From positions 15,636 to 79,635 of the forward strand of contig QKYT01000517.1 of NCBI GenBank assembly GCA_003550305.1: a stretch of 64,000 nt of DNA, written 5' to 3'. Below the pieces are notes generated by a model. That model saw only the letters and a list, made by a program, of their open reading frames with translations, was not told the origin of the DNA and did not search any database. Both the position numbers and the translations under genes were made by a program. This stretch comes from Glomus cerebriforme. Taxonomy: Eukaryota > Glomeromycota > Glomeromycetes > Glomerales > Glomeraceae. The stretch's first letter is position 1; every line of letters begins with the position of its first letter. Below are positions 24,057-37,571 of this stretch, piece by piece.

Positions 24057-25959
24057 GCGTATCTCTAACATTTTCTTTATTTTATAATTTTACAAATATA
24101 AATAGTACAAATTTATTAATACAATGCATTCTATTAATATATTTGTTCTATTAGTGCATTCTAATTAATTATTGCCAAATGTTATAATATCAAATATTAG
24201 GCGTCTTGTTCCTAATTATTAAACAATAAAATCTATTATAAAAAATAATACATATATGTAAAAGACATGATACAATGATTAATGTTGTGGGCAAAACTGA
24301 AACCTACCTATGGGTGAAACTTTTGAAACTGGATGAAACTAGTTTTGCCACAACTATAAAATCTGAAACCTCTAAAACCTTTGAAATTTCTGTAATCTTC
24401 CATAACCTTCATAATCTCTGAAATCTTTATAATTAAAAAAGAAATATAATGTGCATAGTATTCAGTATTTTTAATGTGCATTTTATTTCTTTTGTATGAA
24501 AAACTTATACTATAGAGTGTAGAAAAGTTTGGATAATATTATTGAGAGTAATGATAATAATATAAAAGAAAATTATGTTAAAATTCAAAATATTAATAAA
24601 CTAAAAAATAAAAGTAATAAATTTTATAATAATGTATAATAATATAATATTGTAAAGTAATAAATAAATCTTTAAATTTTTATTATTATAATGTCATAAA
24701 AAATTAAAATTAGGTTTGGAAAAGTTTCAGATACTAAATAATTTAAAACTTAGAGTTTCAAAGGTTATGAAAGTTTGGGCAAGTTTTGGAATTTAGCCTT
24801 AAAAGGTAAAACGTTTTGCTAATTACAAAACAGTTTTACTAGCAACATTAACAATGATTATTTACCTTGCAATTTTTTTGATAATACACAATTTTTTCAC
24901 ATTTTCTGCAATATCATTGATTTCTTGACTTAGGTTTAGTTGTTTCAGAAGATTTAGTTTCCAATAGATGTTCTTTGTCACACTATTTTTTCAGATTCTG
25001 AATTTCTTTCCTAAATATAATAATGCATGTTCATCTTTATTAGACAAAATTGTTTCATGAGCATCATTACAATTTGCTATAAAAAGAAAAAAAAGCAAAG
25101 TATTAGCAAAATTATTTAAATGTAATGCAGATTGGCAAAAATTAATAGTTTTTAACAGTTTGTACCACTGAATAGGTGATCTGTTTCTGCATCTTTAGTG
25201 TAGCAGTTACTGGGTCTCCCCTCCTTTTATCCTAACAGATTTGAACCTCCTCTGTAAAGAAATTTTTTATAATCTATAATCTTTAGAATGGTTCTTAGCC
25301 TTAATTCTAAGCCTAAGCCACTAGAAACTAATATCATTCTAAAACTAACAATAAAATAAATAACAAACAAATGTTATTTACCATCAGTCATAGATTTAGA
25401 TTTTCCATTATCCATTACTTCATCCATTATATAAAATAAAAGCAGAAAGTAAAAAAAGCAAATAAGAGCAATAAAGAAAGCAAACAAGTAAAAAAAACAA
25501 AGCAAATAAAAATAAAAAATAATAAGTAATAACAAATTAAAGTAAGCAAGCAATAGTAAAGGAAGCAAGCAATAGTAAAGAGAGCAAAATGAATAAAGAG
25601 AGAGAGAGCAAACATGAGAAAATTAATTTACTAATCAAAAGTTTATTTAATAGTTTATAAAAGTCATATGGTGGATCAATTCATGTGATATAAAATTATG
25701 TCATTTATGTGATAAAAGAGGACTAGTAAAATATTACCATAGTGATAAATTATAATTTATTATGTAACTTAATATAGTTTTGATTTATATAGTATATCAA
25801 GCATCCCACTAATCTAATTATTGGTGAAATCTTTAAAGAATCTTCTAATTTGATTAATACATCCATAAAGATTATTCAAATTATTATATATTTCAATAGA
25901 TCAGTCTATTTTATGGTTAAATTACATGATGAATAAAAAATCAAATATAATAAATACTA
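24057..25959. other. Repeat-rich intergenic DNA
   Basis: An imperfect inverted pair, GGCAAAACT near 24290 and AGTTTTGCC near 24340, lies among repeated TGAAAC words. Related TTTGAAA/AAGTTT words occur at 24720-24800. Purine-rich AAGCAA/GAGAGA tracts lie at 25430-25620. No intact gene. Confidence 0.4.
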
Positions 25960-26099
25960 TGCTCTTCTTTTTTCATGTGGCACTTGTTGGAATTCTTATT
26001 ATCATTGCTATTTCAGTTTATTACAAACAAAAGCAGCTTTAAAGATATGTAAAGAATCTAAAATTTTTAAATTTTTAATAAATTAGTAATTTAAAATTT

Positions 26100-27169
26100 G
26101 TTGCTTAATTTTTTAGGTACTTATTTCAAAATATGCTCTGAAGAATTTGATCATGAAGATGAAACAATTTACCATTTGGATGGAAAGACTGAAACACAAA
26201 ATAACAAAATTTTGCCACTTAAGAAATTAAACAATTAGAAAGATCCTATATCCTTTTTGTGAAGTGCTAAATAAGTTGTAAGCAGAAAATACTCATCTTC
26301 ATGATGTACTTCATGGCTTTGCCTATTTTTACAAAATGTGGCAAGAATATTCCAATCAAGATTTGGTAAAAAAATGACTACACATTTAGAAAAATGATGG
26401 TATATTTGGAAACATCCCCTATTGTTAATTTCTTTTCTTTTTCATCCTGATTATCATAATAATTTTTTTATTCAAAGTAATCAATCTATCTCTTTGCTCA
26501 CACATTATTAGGTAAATTGCAAAGTTACCAAAAACAAGATTTTTTATTTAATAATATATCACAAACAATTTCGTAATGATGTACTTGGCTTTTGGAATTT
26601 CATGTCTGCTTATGCACCAGATTTAAGTGCACTTTCTACTAAAATATTTGTCATTTATATTAATTCTGCCTCAGTAGAAAGACTTTTTTCTTCTATGGGT
26701 TTTTTAAAGAAACCGCCTGGATGTATGAATTTAAATACATTAAATTTTTATTTTTTTATTTTCTGTTATTTTTCTTTAAATATATTTAATAATTTAATTT
26801 TCTTATCTGTTATTACTTATTACAGTCAGAAAAAGTTCTTGCTATGAGTCAAATAAAGGGATATTTCAAAGGCAAAAATGACTGAAAAATATTATGCATA
26901 CAAATAAGAAACTTAAGAACACAAATGTTGCTATTCTAATTATTCAAGAACAGCAAGATGACGACCAATTTAATGTTTCTGATGATGATAAATTTTTTAA
27001 TCAAGCACCTGATGACTCAGAATATGACATTAAATCATCTCATGAATGGAGAAATTTAGTTAATAAATGGATTGAAATGATAGAAAATAAAGAATCAGAA
27101 TTAAATCGGGAGGATGAAGAAAATGTAGATATAGAACCACTTATTGATCGCATTATGGATTTAGACTAG
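26100..27169 (+). pseudogene. hAT transposase remnant, C-terminal half
   Basis: Plus-strand pieces are KMTTHLEKWWYIWKHPLLL (about 26370), then LSTKIFVIYINSASVERLFS (26630-26690), the hAT dimerisation motif, then RKVLAMSQIKG (26828-26860) in another frame. An acidic tail at 26894-27169 ends at a stop. Stops and a gap between SMGFLKKP and RKVLAMSQ show it is dead. The start of the element was not found. Confidence 0.75.
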
Positions 27170-27548
27170 ATTTTACAAAATTGACATCCACTTATTAACA
27201 AAAGAGCAAAATGGACGTTAGATGATATTTTTGATTTTGAAAAATTAAATTCCCCTACATATTTGACATTATTGTATTTTATTTTATTTATTTAATTTAT
27301 AGATGAGATGGAATAAAGTTAGAGAAATGTCCAATGAAAAGCATTTATATTTCAGAATAGGCAATCAATTGCGAAATAACAGTAAAAAATATCGTGCTTT
27401 TATTTTAATTAATAATCTTGCATGTATTTTAATGATAAAGTTAAATAAAAATCAATTGGACATTTTACTTACAAGTCCAAATAATTTATTGGACATTGTG
27501 GACATATGACCAATTGGACATCCAATTGGATATCCAGAAGTCCAATTG
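27170..27548. other. Spacer after hAT remnant
   Basis: AT-rich. A 68-codon ORF at 27303-27509 has no recognisable features and runs into a repeat. Confidence 0.4.
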
Positions 27549-27560
27549 GACAAATGGCCA
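27453..27560. repeat. Degenerate CCAATTGGACA repeat
   Basis: CCAATTGG-containing words recur at irregular spacing (27453, 27512, 27524, 27541), and several are self-complementary. Confidence 0.7.
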
Positions 27561-27920
27561 ACACTGTTCAAAAATAAAATCAATTAATTTTTGTAAACCC
27601 AATTCATCTGCTGCAATCAAAATTTTTAAAATATCCGTACTTTTTAATTTTTCTAATTCAATTGTTCCAGTATAAAGATATACAAGTAAAATTTTAAATA
27701 TATCAGGAGTAATATTTGGTTTTTTAAAAATAAAACTTTTTTCGCCTAACTGCTGCTCAATGCTGTACGAAAGTATGGTGAACGAGCACTCAATATTTGT
27801 GAATGAGTTTTAAATTCTTAAATGTTATGATCTTCTTGATCTTCTTCACCGGCATAAATTATTACATCGTAATCTCTAATAATACACCAATATCATCGGA
27901 TAAGTCGCTAATAGTTGTTT
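27549..27920 (-). pseudogene. Decayed BTB/POZ domain (BTB-TLDc family)
   Basis: Minus-strand reading gives DYDVIIYAGEEDQ (about 27880), THSQILSARSPYFRTALSS (about 27800) and then FIFKKPNITPDIFKILLVYL plus LYTGTIELEKLK (27735-27640). These are the successive strands and helices of a BTB domain like that of the intact gene at 30047. In-frame stops after EDHNI and after ALSSS break it, and no BACK or TLDc part follows. Confidence 0.8.
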
Positions 27921-28231
27921 CAGTTTCCGTAGTTTTTGTAGAGATGATAATAGGAGGTTGATAATGTTTCTTTCATTTAAAAGCATGCTTAAAACAAGAT
28001 TTTTTCATCGTTATTATTAAATTAAAAGAAAAACTGAAAAAAATGAATAAAAAAGGAAATAATATATTATCTACCGCAGTACCGCAGTAAAAAATTACTT
28101 TTATAATTATATTTTAGGAAAAAGAATAAACGAAATCACGGAATGACGAAAATGTTTGCAGTAGGAACCAAATTCGGAATTGTGTTACCATTTTGGTGGA
28201 TATTTTTTTTTTCTGAATTTTGATAAATAAA

Positions 28232-29641
28232 ATGTCAAACTTATGAAAGCATCGTATTAGAATTTCTAACAGAATTTTCAAAAGATATTGAAAAACTATT
28301 AGTATTTAGTAAATATAAAGACGTTATTATACAAGCTGGTGAAGAACCAAATGTTAAAGAATTTCAGACTCATTTATTAATTCTTTCTGCTCGTTCTCCT
28401 CGATTCGAAAAAGATTTGTGGAAAATGAAATTCAATAAATCAATGATTTATGATTCAGATGATAAATTGAAAGAAAAGGGTAAAGATATGATTGTTAAGA
28501 TATATTTACACTGCGATGATTGATCTGGATTTATTAGATGGAATGGACATACTATCATTATCTATCGCAGCAGAGTACTTGGAAATTGAAAAATTAATAA
28601 AATATATTCAATTTTATATTACCGATAAACCTGCACAATTCCTTTGAAAGGATTCCATAAAAATTCTTGAAACAGTCTTTTTTAATGAATCATACATTTC
28701 ATTTATTACAAAAAATTTGTTTAGAAGCAACATGTTATGATCCCACCATCATTTTTGATTCATCAGAATTTCTTTCGTTAGATAAACGAATTTTAATTAA
28801 ATAATAATTTATTTTATGAAGAGATTAAAATTTGGCAATATTTGTTAAAATGGTCTATTTCAAGAGAATCTTTATTACCAATTAGCAAAGAAATAAAATG
28901 GACATAAACTGATTTCTCTAACGTAAAAAAGCAAATGGATGATTTTATTCCAATTATTCGATAGTTTCAAATTCCTTCAAAAGAAGTTTGGCGTAATATA
29001 AGACCTTATCAACAATTAATACCTAAACAGTTTTATCAAAATATCATTGGACATCACTTGGATCCAAAAACTCCTTTGAACGAAACCATAATTTTACCTA
29101 AGAGAAATTCCATATTAAATTCTAAATTAATTGAAGATAAACATTTAGATATTATTAATGGATGGATTTGTGATAAAGACGATGATGTGAATACCAAAAA
29201 AGAATCAAAACCATATAGGTTGTTTTTATTATATAGAGCCAGTAGAGATGGATTTAAAATTTCTAAATTTCATTTATTATGCGATAAAAAAGGTCCAACA
29301 GTTTTTATTGCACATCTTAAAGAATCTGGTAAATTAATTGGTGGATATAATCCGTTTAGCTTGGAACCTTATAATTTTTTAAGCAGTGATAATTTTAAAA
29401 GTATTAATAAAAGTTTTTTATCAGTAAACAATCTATTACGCCTACTTTTTATAGAGTTATTAATGAATCAAAAACAATTTGTTATAATTTGAATAAAGGT
29501 CGTCCTACTTTTGGTGGTGGAAATGATTTAACGATTAAAGATAATTTGATTATATTTAGTTAATTTCAATCTTATAGTTCATTTATCCTTGGTACACTTA
29601 AATTGGAAGATTATGAAGTATTTAAACTTATTAAAAATTAA
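28232..29641 (+). pseudogene. BTB-BACK-TLDc gene, inactivated
   Basis: The region runs the full length of the family. The BTB part (KYKDVIIQAGEEPNVKEF, LILSARSPRFEK) is readable from about 28245. A frameshift near 28508 moves YTAMIDLDLLDGMD to another frame. Stops follow in the BACK part (after PAQFL, and in 28720-28960). The TLDc part (MDPKTPLNET to GGYNPF) is open at 29058-29492. A last shift puts RPTFGGGNDLTI and LKLEDYEVFKLIKN in a further frame. It lies 400 bp upstream of the intact paralogue and shares its layout, so it is probably a dead tandem copy. Confidence 0.9.
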
Positions 29642-30046
29642 ATTACGTGTAAAAACGTTACTGCGCCACATTTTAATAATAAACAATTTTTGTTGTGCAG
29701 ATATCTATAAACGTAAGTAATTTAAGTAATTATCACATGCTCATAAAAAAAGAGACAATGATTCAATTTTATTTTATGCGCGCCATGTACCGAAATACGC
29801 ATAAGGCTGTGCTATAACATAAACTGGTTTTTCGGTTTATCTATTATGGGTTCTATTGATCTTTAATTGTAAATCCAAAGAAATTCCAAACTATTAAATT
29901 CATGAGGAAAATCCGTATGCACGCCTTCAAATAAAAAAAAAAAAATTTTTTTTTTTTTAAAAAAAAATCTTTCTATATATATATATACGCTATAGATATA
30001 TTTATTTATTGAATTCTTACACTTTTTCATTTCATTGTTCATTAAG
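29642..30046. other. Intergenic, upstream of BTB-TLDc gene
   Basis: Contains back-to-back poly-A/poly-T near 29930-29970 and a TATATATATATA run near 29977-29989, which may form the promoter of the next gene. Confidence 0.5.
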
Positions 30047-31567
30047 ATGATTATGGGTTCAAAATTTTTAACGGATTTGTCAAATGACCTTGCAAAACTT
30101 TTAATAAATGGGGATAATCATGATGTTATCATTGAAACTGGAGAAGGACAAAAGAGAAGAGAATTTCGCGCACATTCTCTTATACTATGTACAAGGTCAA
30201 CATATTTCAAAACTACGTTATCAAAAGGTTGGTCACGCAAAGAAAAAGGTATAATTGTTTTTAGGAAACCAAATATTCCATCAAACATCTTCGAAATGTT
30301 ATTAAAGTAAGTAAATGCATTTAAAAAGTATTTTTTTTTTGTATGTAAAAATTTTTTTTTTATGTTAATATCGAAAAATTTTGAATTCCTCAGATATTTA
30401 TATACGGGATTAATTGATTTAGATATATTACAAGGGACAGATTTACTTCGACTTTTGGTAGCAACAGAAGAATTAGATCTTCAAAAGTTAAACAAACACA
30501 TTCAAACGCATATGATATCAAAACAAACTGAATTCATACAAGATGATGCAATTGATGCACTTCAAACAGTATTTCAATATGAAAAATGTACAATTCTTAA
30601 AGATTTTTGTGTAGACATAATTTGTAAAGAACCAAAATTATTATTTGATTCTTCAAAATTTTATTCTTTAGATGCATCAATTTTAAAACTTATTATTCGA
30701 AATGATGATCTTGCAATAGAAGAATTAGAAATTTGGCAATATTTACTTAAATGGGGTATCTCTAAAATGGAAAATAAAATAAATATTGATAATGTTACAA
30801 GCTGGAATTCAGAAAATTTTGAGGAATTAGAAGAAATTCTTCATGATTATATTCCTCTTATACGATGGTTTCAAATTTCGCCAAAAGATTTTTGGCGTAA
30901 AATTAAACCATTTAAAAAACTTTTACCTGATCAACTTTATGAAGATATAATTGGACAAAATCTTGATCCTGAAACGCCTCCAAACACTGGTGCCATATTA
31001 CCCATACGCTGTCCACCTTCAAGTTCTTGTATTATTAGGGAAAAACATTTTGCTCTTATTTCAAGTTGGATTGATAAAAAACCAAAGAATTTTTATAGTT
31101 TTAAGACAAAACCTCATTCTTTTGAACTTCTATTTCGTGCCAGTAAAGAAGATTTTGATATTCGAAAATTTCATCAATTATGTGATAATAAGGGTCCAAC
31201 TATAATGATTTCTAAAAGTAAATACGATGATAAACTAATTGGTGGTTATAATCCTTTGAATTTAAAATCTTATGGTAATGGAATTGATACTTGGACAGAA
31301 TCTTCCGATTCTTTTATATTTTTTTTTCCAATCTTGGATTCTATTAGTTCATCTCAAATCGCTAGAGTTAAAGATCCTCAACATGCTATTTCATATAGAA
31401 CAAATCATGGGCCAAGTTTTGGTTCTGGTTGGGATTTAACTATTGAAGATGGTAAAGTAATGCGTTGTAGTTTGGTTAGTTCTTATCCTGGAATTTCTAA
31501 TTTTATTACTGCTGGTACCACTCTCAATTTAGATGATTATGAAATTTTTAAGGTGATTAAAAAGTAA
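30047..31567 (+). CDS. BTB/POZ-BACK-TLDc domain protein
   Basis: Exons 30047-30306 and 30394-31567 give 477 residues. The BTB domain spans about 20-115 (HDVIIETGEG, RAHSLILCTRSTYFKT, LKYLYTGLIDLD across the intron). A BACK-like helical region (DFCVDIICKEPKLLFDSSKF, WQYLLKWGIS) runs about 140-230. A C-terminal TLDc domain runs about 300-475 (ELLFRASKEDF, FHQLCDNKGPTIMI, GGYNPL, GPSFGSGWDL). BTB-BACK proteins often bring substrates to cullin-3 ubiquitin ligases, and TLDc domains are linked to oxidative stress and V-ATPase regulation. The role of this expanded glomeromycotan family is unknown. The first in-frame ATG was used; an earlier in-frame TTG was ignored. Confidence 0.93.
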
Positions 31568-32239
31568 AATTTGGTAAAAAAAAAAAAAATAATCAATTTA
31601 AAGTTCACTGATTTTATTTTTTATTTTAAATAAATTATTTATCATTATACAAAAATTAAAAAATTATAAATTATTACTTCCAAATGACGTATATCGAAAT
31701 TTAAATTTTCATGTCATATCATTTCTATTATAATAATACTAATATAATACCGCCCGAACTCACTTATAATGCCACCAGCATTTAATTTGGAATGTAATAT
31801 AAACTTGTTTAATTACAAGTATCATTCCAATTTTAGGTAATAAAAAAAAATTTTTTTATTACATACAATTTTCTTTTGCTTTTTTTAGACAACCAAGTAT
31901 TTTTTCTTTGTATTTCTTTTGAGTACATAACTGATAAGGATAGAAAATTTTACGCGATATAAATTACAAACTAACTTATTTTATAAGAATATATGACATA
32001 TATGCGTTTATTGAGGCGCCAAAAATAATAATGAAATTTGAACATTGCAGAAACTTGTTTATAACATAGGCACAGACTTCCAACAGCTGTTTTTGTATGC
32101 AAGTGCTAAACATGTGTGAAAACTCCTTAATTAAATCAAATTTCTTTCTTTTTACATTAGATTACATTAGATTACATGTATCAAGGTAATCTTTGCTAAT
32201 AAAGTTAAAGAAATAAATAGTATATATATACTGCGCTTC
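31568..32239. other. Intergenic between convergent genes
   Basis: 672 bp of AT-rich 3' flanking DNA with a poly-A run at 31577-31590. Nothing else recognised. Confidence 0.5.
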
Positions 32240-33420
32240 TCATGTTATCAATTTTAATTTTGAATTCCAATCAGCTAATAAAATTTGTGCTTCTTTATTA
32301 GTATTCCAATCCACATCCACTTTTCTAATTCTCTTAAAATCTTTATTAGTACATTCTACCAAGGGTTTTACCATCTCTACTGTTAACCCTTTACAGTTCT
32401 TACATTTAAATACCTCCAACATATACAAGGTACACATGCCATACCATGGATCACATCCCTCAAAATCCACATATTTCAATATAAGCTTCGTAAGAGAATT
32501 TTTCACTGATGACAAAGCTTCATTAATTATAACGGAGAAACCTAAACCTTCAATGATTTTAAGTTTTTGAAGTGTTTGTTGGTGTTGAATAAGTGAGGAC
32601 ATCTGAGTTGATTCTACAGTGTAATATTGTGAATATTTAGAAGTTGACATTGTTGAACAAATTGAATTCGTTTGTCCTGGTATTCGTATCGTTAACTTTT
32701 CCTACATGAATAATTAATTAATTAATTAATTATTATTATTATTATTAAAAAAATGCATTTAATATCCCCGATAATAGAATTAAAAAGTAATCTTGCACTT
32801 ACAATTTTTCTACAAATTTTTACCAGGGTTCCTAACCATCTATCCAATCTAATATAAGTAACGATAAGCAAATCTCTAACTTCTAAAAATAAATTTTCAA
32901 TGTCTTCTTCGACCAATATTAAATGAATTAAATCAGTAGAATATTTTAAAGGCCAAGTTTTAAAACTTTTTATTTTAGTTTCTTTAGCCAACAATTTTAA
33001 TATAGCCCTTAGAACTAAACTTAAACTTTCTGCAGGTAATTTTTGTAAAGTATTTAACCAATCTTCAACCGAATTAATTAATTTACCATAATCCAACATT
33101 TCAATATATGATGCATATTGAAAGATCGTTACTTCTTCGGAAGAGAAAGGGAGAGTTATACCATTATTAATTAAATGATGACGAGATTTTTGATCAAGAC
33201 ATTTGAGAAGTGAGAAAATTTTAGTTTGTCGTTCATCTATACTTCCATAATAATTTAATGCCCTATTCCAGAGAATTGGAACAGATATTTTACACCAATG
33301 TCTATTTACTAATAAACATGAATGAAGATTAGATCGACCTGCAATATAACAACTATCTGCATTCGGATCATACACGCATCTAAATATTTCTTCAAGAATT
33401 TCAGGAATTAAATTATTCAT
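32240..33420 (-). CDS. F-box-like protein
   Basis: Two minus-strand exons, 33420-32803 and 32701-32240, give 359 residues. The N-terminal 55 residues fit an F-box (IPEILEEIFRCVYD, LVNRHWCKISVPILWNRAL). The rest is leucine-rich and helical, as in the large glomeromycotan F-box families. F-box proteins choose targets for SCF ubiquitin ligases; the target here is unknown. The 101-bp intron holds a TAAT/TTA microsatellite. Confidence 0.85.
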
Positions 33421-33789
33421 TCTCCGATTTTAAATAGAAATGAAATTAGTTTAAAAAAAAAAAAAATTTAAAAAAAGATTTATAAATTTTCAGGTGCGAC
33501 ATAATTATGTAATGTTAATCATTTGGCTATAAGTCTATTTTTGGAAAGATTCTTTTTTTCAAAATCATTTTACAACTATTGCAGATTAGATGCAGATACA
33601 AATGATTGTTGCATATCTAATATAATGGATATTGATTTTATTGTGTACAAAAAATACAAATAATATAAATATGAACGGGATTAATCCTGATTTTATTTTA
33701 TTTTATTTTTTTTTTTTCTTTCAAATAAAAAAAAAATCATTTGATTTTTAAAAGGAAAAAAAAAAAAAAAGATTTTTAAATTAAAAGCA
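33421..33789. other. Divergent spacer between two F-box genes
   Basis: 369 bp with several poly-A/T runs. It serves as promoter space for both divergent F-box genes. Confidence 0.5.
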
Positions 33790-34600
33790 ATGTCATCATC
33801 CGTATCGATGGTAAAATCTGTTAAAAGATTGGGAGGAAAACAACCAATCATTCGACTTTCTCCTTTACGATCAATATTTTTGGTTCTTCCTTTAACCATT
33901 TATTTACAAATCTTCACGTATTTAACGCCACAAGATTTATATTCATTATGTTTCGTATGTAAAAAATTTCGTAAATTATTATGGACGACTAAACAATCCA
34001 TACAAGAAATATGGAAATCATCTAGAATGCATAATTTAACTTATCCTTCTCTTACACCACCATCAGATATGACTGAACAACAATATATTTGGCTGACTTT
34101 ATTGGCCAAACGATGTAAATTTTGTAATAATAGTTATAATAAATTTGGTTATAGCATTTGGGTCAAAAGAGAAATTTTGTGTAGCAAATGTTTTTCTGAA
34201 AGAACTTTATTAGTAAGGTATGAACAATTATATACGATATAAACATATTTATAACTCGCGTTAAAAATAATTTTAATGGTTTTTTTTTTAATAATAATAA
34301 TATTATTATTATTTATTATTCTATAAAATTAGAGATAAAGCGTTTCCAAAATATTTACCGCAAGGATTACTTGATTGTATACCATATACAAAATTCATGA
34401 CGTGGTCAAGTGAAAAATTACGAGCATATTGGATTTCTGATATCAAATTGGCTAAAAAAGAATATTTATCATTAAAATCTAATAAACAAAAAAAGGATTG
34501 GATGAATAAAAAGCAAAAAGAAACTAAAGAAATCATGAGAAAAGTAAATGCTTATGATAGACAGGACCATGTTGCTTATTTTAATAATTTATATTATTAA
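33790..34600 (+). CDS. F-box protein with a possible CxxC zinc ribbon
   Basis: Exons 33790-34217 and 34333-34600 give 231 residues. The F-box lies at about 35-80 (LPLTIYLQIFTYLTPQDLYS, FVCKKFRKLLW). It is followed by two cysteine pairs, CKFC and CSKC, about 20 residues apart, a spacing that could bind zinc and is seen in fungal F-box proteins. The C-terminus is a lysine-rich helix. It is divergent from the F-box gene at 32240-33420, but the two proteins are not close copies. Confidence 0.88.
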
Positions 34601-34848
34601 TAATCATAAAGTTTAATTTAGTTTAAAAATAATAAATGATTGCGTAATTATTGTATTATTTGTATTTATGTAAATTTTTTAAAGAAACTTTTTTTTTCAC
34701 AAATTAATAACGTGCTCAATTGAGTATTGTAGTTTCGGCTAACAGAATTTTTTTTTTAAAAAAAACAAACGCCCATATTAAACTAAGATAATCGCGCGCA
34801 CTAATGACGTAAAGCTTACATTATTACTTTCCTCATAATTATCGAGCG

Positions 34849-34856
34849 TATATAAA
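34849..34856 (+). promoter_or_regulatory. TATA box of the pyruvate decarboxylase gene
   Basis: TATATAAA lies 95 bp upstream of the ATG in a locally less AT-rich setting (GAGCGTATATAAATGG), a spacing usual for strongly expressed glycolytic genes. Confidence 0.6.
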
Positions 34857-34920
34857 TGGTTTGCAATCGTTAAAAATGTCTTCTTACATTCGATTTATTT
34901 CCTTCATTGTTATTTCATAG

Positions 34921-36998
<2,078 letters not shown>

Positions 36999-37571
36999 AG
37001 ATGTACAGCGCTGCGCCATAATGATCTTTGCGCATTAAAACAATAATAATAGAATTCTCTGCCATAAATTTCTTTATATTGTTGATTTTTTTTGTAAATT
37101 TGTTTTAATAATATTTGAGGAATTTTAAGTGAAACATATTTACCTTTATTTTATAAAATTTAAACATTTGTAATTTTTTCAGTTAAGTAAAAAAGTATAA
37201 GTATATGAGCAAATTACGTCTATTTACTTTTTAATGACTTCATCAGTATGAATTATTATCGGGAAGAATAATGTAAAGCAAATCTAAGTTATCTAAGTTT
37301 CTAAATTTTTATTGTAGTTTACTACAGAGAAGCGTTAACCATTTTCAGACAAAATTTGAAAAGGAAGCTATCTCGCTTTTTTTGCTTAGACGTAATTCTT
37401 TTAAAACAGGAACAGGAAGCTAAATATAAATGGAAATACTGAGTGCGGGGTTATTTATTTAACTGATGTTTAATTACATTTAGTAGACTGATTTTAAGAC
37501 ATTTTTATATGTGATTTAAATTCCAAAAGGAAATCTATAATTTATTTTTATTTTGAAGGATCTTTGACTTT
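36999..37571. other. Intergenic between convergent genes
   Basis: 573 bp of 3' flanking DNA for pyruvate decarboxylase and RPA1. No further gene seen. Confidence 0.5.
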
